Assembly: GCA_964036315.1 (NCBI GenBank)
Contig: OZ038485.1
Coordinates: forward strand, 96,379,075-96,443,074
Reading direction: 5' to 3'
DNA length: 64,000 nt
DNA from: Acanthosepion esculentum
Taxonomy: Eukaryota > Mollusca > Cephalopoda > Sepiida > Sepiidae
Shown here: in pieces, positions 30,831-42,455 of the stretch
Layout: each line of letters begins with the position of its first letter
Position numbering within the stretch: position 1 is the first letter of the stretch
Notes under the pieces: generated by a model
The model's input: only the letters and a program-made list of their open reading frames with translations
The model's database searches: none
Told to the model about the DNA's origin: nothing
Program-made: the position numbers and the translations under genes

Positions 30831-32512
30831 ATGTTTATTGTATAAAAATACACTTGTGGCACGAGGCCGAAAAAAGGGAGGGTTGAGGCTGGTCATCACT
30901 TATTATCTTATACCTATCTAATCCGATTCACGATCCATTCATTCCTTACATTTTGCGCATTCACCATAAAAACTCCTCCGTCACCAATCAATCCTTCATA
31001 CACCATAATACCGCATCCTCTCAGGGGGATCTACAAAACGCACCTCGTGACATAAAATTTTAATAATAAATTATTATATATAAAAATCTAATGATGAGGG
31101 GAGGGAATAGACCCCAAAACAAACTAAATATCGAAACAAAGCAAAATAAACCTAACTGATGCTAGTAGGGCCCGTCCAACCCTCAAAATAGAGAGGCCGC
31201 TGTATTCTGCCCATTAGACAAAATCAAGAAGCTCTCTCGTTAAGGGAGTGGGGAAAGGAGAAAATATATATACGGACATGGGAAATATAAAAGCTGACCC
31301 AGTCGAGATGAAAAAGGGGCCAAAACAAACTGGAGAGGTTGAGAATCTCAACTTGGATCCTAACCAAAGATGCAGCCGGGATCAGACCAGGAACAACACT
31401 TACTCACATTAACTAGGTACACAAAGCTTGTCTAACCTAACCAAGGGGAGGGCTTCGAAGTAAACCACCCCGATGTGACGTAGGTTGACCTAGAAGAGAA
31501 AATCCAGGCTAGCCCCGTTCAAACGAACCTAGCTCGCCCCAATCGCCCACCTTTCGCTAAAGACTGTTGAATGCAAGCGTTTTTTATTAGTTCTAATCTT
31601 CATCTTGAGCTGATGCTCAAAGAATCAAATCAGATCCTGATGAGAAAGACGGTTGCCTCGCAAGACTTCCGCCTGTCACGACGTCCAAATCACCACTCGG
31701 GCTGTGGCCAGCAGCGTTAGAAACACTATTCGTTTCACCCCAGAATACGGGGGCGAGCATTGTCACATGCGTACGCGCGATCAATGAGCACAAACTTTTC
31801 GGGAGCGAGACGAGCCGTCAATTCGCCGACATGCCCCCATAAGGAGCGGACTCGAGGACAATGGTAGAAGGCGTGCGAAGCTGTTTCCTCTAAACCAAGG
31901 TCGGGCAAATCCGCCAAGCTCCATATGAACGCCTTGTCATTGAGAAGCAGTCTATTCCGTGCCAGTCGCCAGCTAAGCGAAAACTCAGGGTTACTGAAAT
32001 AATCCGCCGCTGGTGCCCAAGACCAGAAAGAGCGAAACTCCTTCTCCGACAATTCGAGCTGCTCATGTAGAGGATCCTTCGCGATTCCTCCATTAAATCA
32101 TGAAAGAAGACCTTCCTAGGCCGAGAAAGGTCACAGGACCGAGGAATGATTGTCAAGGCGTATCGACATTTGCAAAGGAAATCCGATTGATCCCGGGGTT
32201 TACGACGGCGCTCAACCCGCGAGATGGGGGGACTGATAGTAAGGAAAGGGAAGGCGTCCCTTACAATCTCCGCCATAATCGAATCTCATGTCAACGAGCG
32301 GCGCAGGAAAGTCAGCCTCGAGGCGACCTTGTGACTCGCCAAGTGTGGCATTCCCAGCTCCCCATGACACGGACGTTGTGCACAGACTTCTCTGTCGACC
32401 TGATGCCTGCGTTCCCTTCAATAAAACGTATTTTGCTCCTGCGCTAGGAGTGCAACCGAATTTTCGCTCAAGGTGGCTGATAAACATCACGACTGAACAA
32501 ATAAAACTTTGA
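30830..32512 (-). mobile_element. Tx1/L1-like LINE ORF2 C-terminus and 3' UTR
   Basis: On the minus strand, 32490-31545 gives a frameshifted C-terminus: 'FRSFWSWAPAADYFSNPEF', 'SLSWRLARNRLLLNDKA', 'LEETASHAFYHCPRVRSLWG' (the C..H..C cysteine motif region) and then 'ATARVVIWTS', 'EHQLKMKIRTNKKR'. The reading stops at about 31545, and 31545-30830 would be the 3' UTR. It is 5'-truncated near 32512. Confidence 0.7.
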
Positions 32513-32789
32513 CTGTTATCTATATATTATTTTTTTTATGCAGGCATAAAAGGCAAAACAAAAATTGTGGAAAACCAAATAAAATCAAGAACGCGGAAAA
32601 ATAAAGCCAATAATCACTTAAAAAGTAAAAGAAATAAATAAGAAAAGGTAAATATAAACGGGGGGGGGGATAAAATACAAAAGAGAAATAAACAAAAAAA
32701 GATACGAAAAAAGTGTACAATTAGATATGCACAAAATAAGAAAAGGAAAACTGAAAAATTCAAAAGTTTTAGAGAATAAAAATGAAAAA

Positions 32790-33050
32790 CCTTAACAGTT
32801 CAACTGGCCATGCATAAATATTTTTTGGGAGCCAAATTGTAACTTTTTGTAGCATTTGACCTTGTCATTGAGAGGAAGTCTATTCCGTGCCAGTCGCCAG
32901 GTAAGCGAAAACTCATGGTTACTGAGATAATCCGCCGCTGGTGCCCAAGACCAGAAAGAGCGAAACACCTTCTCCGACAATTCGAGCCGCTCATGTAGAG
33001 GATCCTTCGCGGCCCCGTCCACTAAATCATGTTAGAAGACCTTGTTTGTT
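32790..33050 (-). mobile_element. Second copy of the LINE C-terminal segment
   Basis: 32860-33050 nearly repeats 31945-32105 ('KVFRSFWSWAPAADYLSNHE', 'SLTWRLARNRLPLNDK'). It ends abruptly at both sides. It is a separate fragment or duplication of the same LINE family. Confidence 0.7.
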
Positions 33051-33059
33051 TATAGTTCT

Positions 33060-33455
33060 CGCACGCGCCGGGTGAACTGAAAACTGGATTATTGTATACA
33101 TAAAAAGTTAAAGAAAACATATGCAAAAAGCAATGTTACATTTTTATTTAAAAAGTATTTTTTATTTTATTCATTAAATTGTCATAAAAATAGTAGGAAT
33201 ATTTTGTATGTTGAATAATAAGACATAATTTAAAAAAAAAAAAAAATAATAAAAAATAATTTTTTCCAAAAATTAATGAAAATTTATTGTATCAGGCTAT
33301 TTTGTACCCATCACCTGTTTGTACTTCTCTGCAAAATTTGGTTTCGATCGGCAAATCTATGGTTATGGGGGTGTGACGGACGGAATAATGGAAGTCAGAG
33401 AATTTTATATATAGGTTATGTTTCTTTAGCTAATATGTCGATGTCTATTATATAG
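33060..33455. other. Unassigned AT-rich sequence
   Basis: Contains a stretch (33310-33415) 'gcaaaatttggtttcgatcg', 'gggtgtgacggacgg', 'aattttatatatagg' that looks like the 3' end of an unidentified repeat. No gene. Confidence 0.35.
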
Positions 33456-33613
33456 TGTTAGGAATAATCAAGAGTGGTCTCCCCTTGTTTTATTACTCTC
33501 CTCTTTGAGAGAGCTATTTCTTTTTACTGGAACTATAAAAGGACACTATACGCGAACCATGTATTCTCAGTTAAATAAAGCTTTCTTAAAGCCTGCACTT
33601 GCGTACTTTTGTC

Positions 33614-33614
<1 letters not shown>
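33456..33614 (+). repeat. Candidate solo LTR
   Basis: TGTTAGG..TGTCA ends, TATA box 'ctataaaagg' (33532-33541) and polyadenylation signal 'aaataaagc' 35-40 bp downstream, all in LTR order within 159 bp. It is followed by (TA)n. No exact target duplication and no internal sequence, so the assignment is tentative. Confidence 0.4.

Positions 33615-33664
<50 letters not shown>
33614..33664. repeat. (TA)n microsatellite
   Basis: About 25 TA units directly after the candidate solo LTR. Confidence 0.95.
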
Positions 33665-33675
<11 letters not shown>

Positions 33676-34043
33676 ACACAATGCAGTTTTTGAAGCCAGT
33701 AATTAGTATACGTAAAATTATATAATTTAATGTATGTCTGTTGTCACAGAATTTTTGCAATTAAATTTCTTAGTATTAAACTAGAGCTATAAATATTATT
33801 AAATTAGATAATAACGTTTAATACTTATCGAAGCTTGACTCAGAGTATCGTAATTTTTCACACATTTATAGATAGATAGATAACTGTTTCCATTCATGCT
33901 AATCATTCAACCAACACTACCCCACCAAAAAAAAAAACGTAACCCTGGTGAGGGAGTAAACAAATTTCCATTAAATTTTTTACAGCAACATAATTTACAA
34001 AATAATTCTTTGTCAAAAATCTCTTATACATTAAAAAAAACAC

Positions 34044-34136
34044 ACTTCCTTAAATCTTGGCCATTAAATATAACACTTCCTTAAATCTTGGCCATTAAAT
34101 ATAACACTTCCTTAAATCTTGGCCATTAAATATAAC
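34044..34136. repeat. 31-bp tandem repeat, three copies
   Basis: Exact copies of a unit beginning 'acttccttaaatcttggcca' start at 34044, 34075 and 34106. Identity across copies suggests recent expansion. Confidence 0.9.
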
Positions 34137-34784
34137 TTACGTTATAATTCTCAATGCATTCATATCGTAAATTCACAATGCGATCTACAATAAATATCTG
34201 TGATATATAAACAAGAACTATTCAATGAGCGAAGCAGGACTTCTTCGCTTTTGCGAAGAATCTTCGAGATTTCACACCTACATTAATACTAAATTTGAAA
34301 TCTACGTGGAATTATGAAAAAATCTTATGTAACCTGGAGAAAAACGGACAGATACAGAAATCCTCAATACAGTATTAATTAACAGAAAACACACACAGAC
34401 ACACACACATGTGTAGGAGGAAAGAAAGGAAATGACGCAAGAGGACACAAGAACTGTGAAAAGCATTTCAAGATAACAATCTGAAGTTGGCTAAATGTCT
34501 TAGCTGACGCATTTTTATTAATTTCTTTATACTTTTTAAAACCAGTATTTACAAACTTGTTTTTATTGCTTTTATGCCAACGCATAGACCCAGTGTATCT
34601 GAGGCTTCTTATCCAAGGCAAACCTAGGAGTATATGAAAATATCACGGTACATTTAGCAAAATTTTTAAAGGGTATACATTTAAGTGTTATAAAATGAAA
34701 CCATAGATTTAAAAAAAATAACCGCAGCACAAATATGAACTTAATTTATTTCGATGTTTCTATTCGACTATTTGTGCAGTTTAT

Positions 34785-35030
34785 TTAGTGTGAAACCTGT
34801 GACTGGTGTTTTTTCGTGATTTTTTCAACGTTTGGTCGCATCTGCGATAAGCAGACTCTCATATCTTCTTCAGTTGAGCGTAGTCTTTCTCGCTTCTTAT
34901 TTTTGATGTTAATTAGGTTTGAGAAGCATAATTCGTATAAATAAGAAGTAGAAAATTGCGATAAAACTAATAAAGCCTTTTTTAGTTAATGTGAGATGTT
35001 CCTTTTATATTGAAATCCAAAATATACCAA
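34785..35030 (-). pseudogene. hAT transposase C-terminus
   Basis: On the minus strand a 65-codon frame reads 'QFSTSYLYELCFSNLINIKN', 'KKRERLRSTEEDMRVCLSQM' and '..KKHQSQVSH' and stops at 34785. This is the hAT dimerisation domain (FSTSYLCE..FS.L..IK.KKR.RL). Just upstream 'FWISI' matches the preceding W-containing block but sits in another frame with a stop. Only the C-terminal part of a ZBED/SCAND3-like transposase remains. Confidence 0.75.
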
Positions 35031-35184
35031 TGGGTATCGTCGCATGTTTTATTTTGAGTCCTCGATCACGAGAAATGGTGACCAAATCTTTTTCATATAA
35101 CTGAAGTCCACTACCAGGAAGGAACATTTATGAAGGGAATTCGAATCCAATCTTACTTTCGAGACACACTTAAGAGGATTACGT

Positions 35185-35342
35185 GACACACTTGTGTACC
35201 GCGTCACACTAGTGTACTGTGGCACACTTTGCTAATGCGACACACTTGTGTACTGCGGCACATTAGTGTACTGTGGCACACTGCTAATGCGACACACTTG
35301 TGTACTGCGGCACATTAGTGTACTGTGGCACACTTTGCTATT
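35185..35342. repeat. 52-54-bp tandem repeat, three copies
   Basis: Units start at 35185, 35239 and 35291 ('gacacacttgtgtactgcgg' then 'cacattagtgtactgtggca'). Each unit contains two similar half-units of about 18 bp. Confidence 0.9.
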
Positions 35343-35447
35343 GGGAATCACTGACACAGAACGTTTTGTCTTCTGCGATAATAAAGTAACATATTTTCAT
35401 TCGTATTATTTTTTTATTATTCTCATCTCTTTAGTTGTTATAAAAAC

Positions 35448-35480
35448 GTTTCAGCCATTATGCATCCCGGCCTTCATCAG
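35448..35480 (-). ncRNA. Hammerhead-like core
   Basis: Minus strand: CTGATGA, AG, stem GCC..GGC with a 12-base loop, T, GAAAC, G. The core is perfect but stem I and the cleavage triplet are not obvious, so this may be a decayed Penelope-like end. Confidence 0.4.
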
Positions 35481-35639
35481 CTGCCTGTCGCTTCGGATAA
35501 ACTTCAGGGAATTTCTACCTGACTTCTTTATTTAATCAACGACTGTAGGTTGTTCTCGTTACGTTATCTATGTCTATGGATATCCCACCTTGTTCCTAAT
35601 TTAGTACTATTCAGGTATTGCGCGTAGATTAAATAGAGG

Positions 35640-36183
35640 GTTCATATCGAAATTCCCTGATGGTTACCCGGAACAACATGCACCTGGCGGGGACCGGAGA
35701 GCACAATGGTCGAAAGTTTGTGCTAGCAACAAATAAGTAAGTTAAAGGCGTGTCTGGCTGGTGTTGCGGAAGACCATCTGAATCGGCAAACAAACTCTGT
35801 GCAGCGGGGCTGGCAGTTACGCCAAAGTGAGTGCGCCGTGGTGTGGCGGTTGAGTCTTTGGGGCACATCTTCTTTCACTGTAGCGTCGTACAGCCGTTGT
35901 ATGAACTGATTGAAAGTTACATGGTTCGCATCTTGGGCGGAAAGAATTTTGTTCTCAACGCCATTTCCGTTTGTGTATCAATGTTGTGCCTCAGCTGAAG
36001 AGGAATGAACATTTTGTGTTTTTGTGTTTACTTGGCATTTTGAGAGTCGCGATTTGGACGACGCGACAGAAGGTGTTTTATGGAGGTGAGAAGTTTTCCT
36101 CTTCTAAACTAATTTTGTTCTTTACGCACCAGCTTAAAGTCAAAATTAGAGCGAAGAGGAGGCGACCTCTCTGTATAATTTAG
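35640..36183 (+). mobile_element. Tx1/L1-like LINE ORF2 C-terminus (plus strand)
   Basis: Frames read '..VESLGHIFFHCSVVQPLYE' and 'FLCLLGILRVAIWTTRQKVF', then 'HQLKVKIRAKRRRPLCII' and a stop at 36181. This is the same C-terminal module as at 31545-32490 but opposite in orientation and clearly diverged, so it is a separate insertion. One frameshift lies near 36000. Confidence 0.7.
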
Positions 36184-36294
36184 AGTGGAACCTGTATGTC
36201 ACTTAGTAATGAGGATACTGGTCGCCTGATTTGAAGATTTGTTAACTAGTGTTAGGTTAGCGTAATTTGTTTTTCTTAGGTAGGGTATGGATGG

Positions 36295-36550
36295 TGTTAT
36301 GGGGACTTACCTATAACGGCATAATGAACTCTTCCTGACACTATAAATACTGCGCCTCTCAAGTGAGACGTGGAACGAGTCGAGACAGAACGAGTCGAGA
36401 CGGAATCGAGTCGAGCCAATAGTAGTTCACTCCAAACCAGACTAACAGTCATACTAACACCTTTTCACATCTTGTATTATTATTCTGTTGTAATATATCT
36501 TTGTTATTTCTACTCTTGTGTTCGTGTTGTCCTAACCTTGGACCATAACA
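36295..36550 (+). repeat. LTR with TGTTATGG/CCATAACA ends
   Basis: 256 bp, starting TGTTATGG and ending CCATAACA (8-base inverted repeat, TG..CA). 'cactataaatact' at 36339-36351 is a good TATA box. After the 3' end comes 'gtgacgccgaggat', which resembles the 'gtggcgacgaggat' sequence often found after Gypsy 5' LTRs (primer-binding region). No internal coding sequence follows. Confidence 0.6.
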
Positions 36551-36662
36551 GTGACGCCGAGGATATTGGACCATAACAGTGGCGTCGAGGATATTGGACC
36601 ATAACAGTGGCGTCGAGGATATTGGACCATAACAGTGGCTTCAAGGATATTGAACCATAACA
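36540..36662. repeat. 28-bp tandem repeat spanning an LTR end and primer-binding-like site
   Basis: Units of 'ggaccataacagtggcgtcg' plus 'aggatatt' start at 36540, 36568, 36596 and 36624, with a partial fifth at 36652. Each unit contains the last bases of the LTR and the sequence that follows it. Confidence 0.9.
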
Positions 36663-36664
36663 GA

Positions 36665-37350
36665 TGGTCATCCTTCCCTTTATTTTTTGCCCCCCCATTT
36701 TATCTTTGGTTTATTCCCCTTCCCCTCTCCGTTTAGCTGACGGGGGATCGTATTTCTCGGGTAAACTGTAGGATGTTTTTCGTTTTCGAGTGTGAGTTTT
36801 CGTAATTGTTATTATGTCTCAGTGTGTGAGTGATTGTTAAACGGGTGCTTGGAATTCCTTCATTAATCCCACAGTATTTGTCGTCCATTTAACTGTTATT
36901 TTTACCATGATTAAACTGTGGGTTTGCCGTTACTAAGATTAGTTTTGCGTAGTTGTGCACATAAATGTCATATCGCGAACATTTATTTCTAGATTTTTAT
37001 CAACCCAGCTTCCACAAAGTCTTTATATATGGGATTACGTAGGAATTCGTAGAGTAAATGTGACATTATAGTGTGTGTGTATGTCAGTGTTGTGTAGATA
37101 AGATACAAGGTACGATTGGGTCAGTAATTAAGCCTAGCTAAGTTATCGATAGGACAAGTGAAGACCAGCCCCCAGCCCCTAATCCCAATGTTGCCCATGT
37201 GGCTTATTTCTATTTTCGTACAATAAATATTAGGAGTAAACAAGTAGAGATTTAGACACCTGGCTTACCTTGTTACTCCAAGCGACATATTACTTCTTGA
37301 TTTTGTTATCTTCATTCATTGCAATGGAGACATAACAAAAATATATGCTG
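36665..37350. other. Unassigned sequence
   Basis: No gene or clear repeat. A possible second LTR-like segment (TGTTGTGTA at about 37088 to CATAACA near 37338, with 'caataaat') was considered but is weak. Confidence 0.35.
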
Positions 37351-37354
37351 TTAT

Positions 37355-37410
<56 letters not shown>

Positions 37411-37412
37411 AT

Positions 37413-37745
37413 ATAATTTTGTATAATGTTATATATCAACAAACAGCATTTAGAAAAATATGACAAACTGAAAACTGTTTTTGTGACGCCTTTCATCCGT
37501 TAGAATTTCATTGGACTTGGCTTTGTCGGTGTTGCCACGTCTACACATGCGCACGAAACGAGAGACGCTGGTAGTTTCGAAATTTATGAAATAATATTTT
37601 TGAAATAATTTTTTTTTTCAATCTAGCCAAATTCATGTGTATTCTTTTTCTTTTTTGTTTTTCTCTTCATCAATTTGTCCCAGACTGTGCCAAAATAAAG
37701 TCTAACATTCTTGGTAGATTTTATGTTGTCACAGTGTGAGATAGC
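37413..37745 (-). mobile_element. TA-bordered hammerhead-like repeat, family C copy 1
   Basis: Shares 'gacgc', 'catgcgcacgaa' and 'gagagacgctggtagttt' with 38018-38245 and 38542-38800. Each copy starts immediately after (TA)n. Its hammerhead-like core (minus strand, 37484-37512) is degraded (CCAATGA, GAAAG). The family end resembles the 3' ends of Penelope-like elements, and a related piece at 39880-40117 is linked to Penelope-like RT sequence. Confidence 0.6.
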
Positions 37746-37885
37746 TAGGGACAAAGATGATGAAAATAAAACTAAAAATAATACAGATAAATTTAGCTAG
37801 ATTGAAAAAAAGTTCTTTCAAAGAGAAACGCGTCACAAAAAGTTTCCCGTGTGTCATATTTCTCTCCCTCTCCCCTTCTCTCCCT

Positions 37886-37954
<69 letters not shown>

Positions 37955-37967
37955 CACACACACACAT

Positions 37968-38017
<50 letters not shown>

Positions 38018-38020
<3 letters not shown>

Positions 38021-38245
38021 GGAAGAAATGTATGACAAAGTGGAAAAAGTTTTCGAGTGACACGTTTCGTCCTTTAGGATTTTATCAGACTAAATTTGTT
38101 ATGTTGGTGCGACTAGACATGCGCACGAACGAGAAATGCTGGGAACTTTAACTTTTTAAAAAATATAATCTAACCGATTTAATTTAGATTCTTTTTCTTT
38201 TTGATTCCATCATTTTTGTTATTAGATATCCCACATTGTAATAAT
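38018..38245 (-). mobile_element. Family C repeat, copy 2
   Basis: Second copy after (TA)n. It contains the best hammerhead-like core of the family. Confidence 0.6.
38056..38091 (-). ncRNA. Hammerhead-like motif, family C copy 2
   Basis: Minus strand: AGT, CTGATAA, stem TCC/GGA, GAAAC, GT, GTC, ACT. Stem I AGT/ACT pairs. Stem III is minimal. One core base differs from CTGATGA. Confidence 0.5.
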
Positions 38246-38480
38246 AGATTGGCCAGGAATGGTGAAATTCTATAAGAATTTGCGCGCACATATTTGGTGT
38301 AAAACCTTGCGATCAAAGGACTCTCTAAACATTTTAGTTGAAGTCTGACAGGCTAAAAATGGGTCACACGAAAACCTTTACACTTTATCATATATCTTTC
38401 CTCTCAAATTATTCTTGATATACAAACATTTTTATATCGCTATCTATATATATATCGTTATCTATCTATCTATCTATCTA

Positions 38481-38541
<61 letters not shown>

Positions 38542-38544
<3 letters not shown>

Positions 38545-38800
38545 TATATATCAATAACATTTTAAAAGAAAAGATGTAAGACAAATTGGAAAAAGGTTTT
38601 TATGACGCGTTAAATAGGTTAGGACTTCATCGGACTAGGTTTATTGACGCTGTTGTGACTACACGTGCGCATGAACGAGAGACGCTGGTAGTTTAATAAT
38701 TTTTGAAAGAATTTCCGTTTTTTTTGCAATCTAGCCAAATTCATCTATATTCTTTTCTTTCCATCATCTTTGTTATTAAATATCTTACATTGTGATAAAC
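38542..38800 (-). mobile_element. Family C repeat, copy 3
   Basis: Third copy after (TA)n. The core reads CCGATGA on the minus strand and the GAAAC region has mutated, while 'gcgtca' is kept. Confidence 0.6.
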
Positions 38801-39085
38801 ATAAGGCTTGTGACCATTTTGCATAAAGTTCATATTTGCCTGATTCAGGATTGAAGCTTGGTAAATTTTTCAATTTCCAAAATCATAGCTTAGATGTATG
38901 GGCAGGGTAGAGAATTATGTCAGTTTAAACTGAAACCAGAATAATATGGGTTGATGTTAAATTTTGTATGGGCCACCCAGTGATGAATGAAATACTGCTC
39001 AGTAGTGACTATCAACTGGATAACCCTCATTAACCACTACTCCATGCTGTGGTAACTGGTAATTTCTGAAGTCTCTGATTTCTTA

Positions 39086-39204
<119 letters not shown>

Positions 39205-39539
39205 AGAGAGAGAGAGAGAGAGAGTTTATTACAGTAATCAGTCAAGTATGAGGCAAGGCAATTTAGTGGGAGAGGTTAAGTAAAGTCCATTTCAGGGGAG
39301 GAGGTGAAGAAAAGACTAACTGTTGAGTGCATTTTATTCTTTTCAAGAATACAATGCCCCTTGCTCACTCTGTGTATTTGTGAGCATATCATTTTCATAA
39401 AGTGTAATTCAGCAGATGGTTTGAATTAATATATCTACTCAAGTGTGATTAAAGACCAACCTAAATTTTGTGTTAAGGACTTTTTTCTTTTTATTCTTTT
39501 TTTTAATATTTTAGACCATTCTCTTTTGTTCCAGTGAAA

Positions 39540-39830
39540 GTTAAAAAAAATTTCCCACAGCAGGCTGCCATTTTCTTCTGCAGTAGACTGGTTGCCAACC
39601 AAGGCTCCAGGACCTAGTTTGTTCAGATATTTAATCCATAGCTGGAAGGTAGATGAAATGAAATCACACCTTTCATAGATAGATAGATAGATAGATCAGT
39701 CAGTTAATACACTTGAGCAATCATGTTTCTTTCGATCCATGACTGACTAGGCAGAAGACATTCCCCCAGTAGGCTGCCATTTCTTCCTACAGTAGGCTGG
39801 TTGCTAACCAAGGCTGTAAGAACCTTGACG
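39540..39830 (-). repeat. SINE tail fragments
   Basis: 'gtagactggttgccaaccaa' (39584) and 'gtaggctggttgctaaccaa' (39801) are two antisense copies of the tail seen at 471-500 in the tRNA-type SINE. Confidence 0.5.
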
Positions 39831-39879
39831 TAAATTTACTGTGGATGAAAAATGATTAAAACCCTCTCCTTGGAGCAAT

Positions 39880-40117
39880 ATGTCCCTCACATATAAGAAA
39901 TTCCGGCAATCTTGTTGAAACTAATATGACTGACAAACTCCTGATATCTAGATATAAAATCACTTTACACTAATGTCCCGGTTGAAAAATGCTTAAAAGG
40001 CATCTAACAATTAAAGATAAACCTCGCCCTATCAATAGCTAAAGTAATAACTCAGTCCGATCAGGTCCTAACGGGTGAAACATATCACAAAAGATTTCTC
40101 CAATTTATCATATAATA
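39880..40117 (+). mobile_element. Penelope-like RT fragment joined to family C end
   Basis: 'DIKSLYTNVPVEKCL' is encoded at about 39953-39998. This is the region around RT motif A of Penelope-like elements. It continues into 'cagtccgatcaggtcctaac' and 'gggtgaaac' (40054-40081), the hammerhead-like family C end in plus orientation. The same RT fragment recurs at 41204-41336. Confidence 0.6.
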
Positions 40118-40123
40118 TATATA

Positions 40124-40334
40124 TGTTGTGGCAAGACACAAAGAGAGGAATTAAGTTAAACAAATATATTAACAGAAACAGTAATACAAACATATACAAA
40201 CGAGAGTGTTACAGCAAGAATGTTCAGTCCGACTGTCAGAGCTGACTGCTGGAAACTTCCTTCTGCAAAAGGCAGTACCTGCTCCTATTTATAGCTGGGA
40301 GAGTCCATACGTGCGTGCGTAAATTAGCATAACA
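40124..40334 (-). repeat. Candidate solo LTR (minus strand)
   Basis: Plus-strand ends TGTTGTGGC and GCATAACA. Read on the minus strand it has a TATA box 'agctataaatagg' (near 40290) and runs to 'gccacaaca'. It is 211 bp and inserted in TA-rich sequence (atata on both sides). Confidence 0.5.
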
Positions 40335-41054
40335 ATATATATATATTTTTTTTTCAAATACATATTGGCTAACAGTAACTTGTTAAGTACCTAAGTGAAA
40401 TAAAATGTAATGTTAAATATGAGTTCTCAAGGTTCGTTTTCTAATTAAAATGTAAGATGTGTTATTATCAGTGGGGGCAACGACTTCATTATACTTTTAA
40501 CAACGCGAGATGCATAAACGTTGTTTACGTATCCTCAAGCTTAGCAACAGAAACTCGTGACGAGGAACAATGATAGAAACAATGGGATGTTGACTGAAAT
40601 ACGCGTGGACTTTAGATAATGAAGCTTTGTGCAAATAAACAACGGAAAATAATAGTAATGATAACAATCATAATAAGCACGGCCTTGTTGAAAGTTAATC
40701 GCAGCAGAAACACCAGAGGTTACGAAAAGGTAAGTACGTCACCGCTGTTCCTGATGGCCACAGGTGCGCAGAACCACTCAGGTTTGGTTAAGTGGGATAA
40801 TCAGTATTGAATAGAATCGCGTTTTGAAACCCTCAAACCATTCGTTCTTCCCTGTCCTATCTTGTCACTCCTACGAGAATATTTTCTTAAATTTTCCTTG
40901 TATTTCTTTTTATATTTTGCTTCATATTTATTTCCATTCATTTCGCGAAGCTTGTTGCCTGATTGTTTGCCTATGTGACAAGCAGAATTCCATAGACAGT
41001 TAGTATTAAATCATCAATTCACTCTCAAACAATGCTGTTCAGTTATGCACCCGC

Positions 41055-41150
41055 AAGAGCTGCTACTGTTGCTTAATGGTACAAGTTAGAACCCTGCCAA
41101 AAGGTACATTTTATTTATTAAAAGCCCTAAAAGAACAAACCCAAAACAGG
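41055..41150 (+). repeat. tRNA-like SINE fragment, family 3 copy 1
   Basis: 'ttgcttaatggtacaagtta' is A-box-like. It is followed by 'tacattttatttattaaaag', also found after the better copy at 41479-41600. Confidence 0.4.
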
Positions 41151-41203
41151 CCTGTTTTCGTCAATTATTCTGTTGTCAACTCAAACACGAGAATCTATTA
41201 CAT

Positions 41204-41336
41204 ATATGTCCCTCACATATAAGAAATTCCGGCAATCTTGTTGAAACAAATATGACTGACAAACTCCTGATATCTAGATATAAAATCACTTTACACTAAT
41301 GTTCCGGTTGAAAAATGCTTAAAAAGGCATCTAACA
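41204..41336 (+). mobile_element. Second copy of the Penelope-like RT fragment
   Basis: Nearly identical to 39882-40005 over about 130 bp, again encoding 'DIKSLYTNVPVEKCLK'. The two direct copies are 1.3 kb apart. Confidence 0.65.
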
Positions 41337-41478
41337 TATAACGTTTATAATAATGAGAATAGTGTGGGGTTAAGTTTGGTTACACTTCGGATGCGAAAAT
41401 AAAGTTATCAGCTATAGTCTTCGAAAGATCTTAACGAGAGATGTGCTTTCCTTCGTAAAGGTAATTAATCATTACTTC

Positions 41479-41600
41479 ACCGTGGCCAATCGGCTATAAG
41501 TTGGGTTTCTTTGTATAAGGGAGACGAAGGTTCAAACCATGTCAAAGAGCACATTTCATATATTAAAGCATCTCGGAAAAAAAAAACACAAAAGAACAAA
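41479..41600 (+). repeat. tRNA-like SINE, family 3 copy 2
   Basis: 'ccgtggccaatcggctataa' (A-box side) and 'gaaggttcaaaccatgtc' (a perfect GGTTCAAACC B box) about 45 bases apart, then the tail 'catttcatatattaaagc' and an A-run. Confidence 0.55.
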
Positions 41601-42164
41601 AAACAGGCCAACAGACGTTATTTAATCTATTTTAATAATAATTAAGATATGTTTGTTAAAGTTTTATTGTGTTACTTGTGTGTGAACAAGAGATTTCTTT
41701 TTTGTACTTGCAGCTAAACTGTTAATTGTTTTCAAAGATTCTGTTTCTGCAATTGCAAATGATGTGTTAGTTGGTGACTGTTGGGAGCGTAATGAGAACG
41801 TTCATTATTTTTACGCGTCATATGGCGTACGATCAGTAGACCCGTGTTCAAATATCCTCATGGTCGATTTGTCCGAAAGGTGATACTTGATGCTATCGGT
41901 CCGGGGTGGCGATCTCAGCGTATGGCACTGTTGTAAAGAGCTGGAAAGACCATACTACCGGTTGACTCAAGACTTGTGAGTGGAATTGGGTAAACGGGAC
42001 CATATGGAGGCCGTCGGTGATTATGCTAGCGCGAAGTGGCAAGTAATCGTGACCGAAGGTTTGAGCGTAATACCTTGTTAAAAATGCGACTGATCACGCC
42101 AGATTATGCGCCTTTTCTTCCAGAAACTTCAAATAATATCTGCTCAACATACAGTATAAACCAG

Positions 42165-42455
<291 letters not shown>

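Noticed and set aside
37088..37338. Another solo LTR (TGTTGTG..CATAACA)
   Set aside because: Ends share only TGTT/AACA, there is no TATA box in the right place and no duplication.
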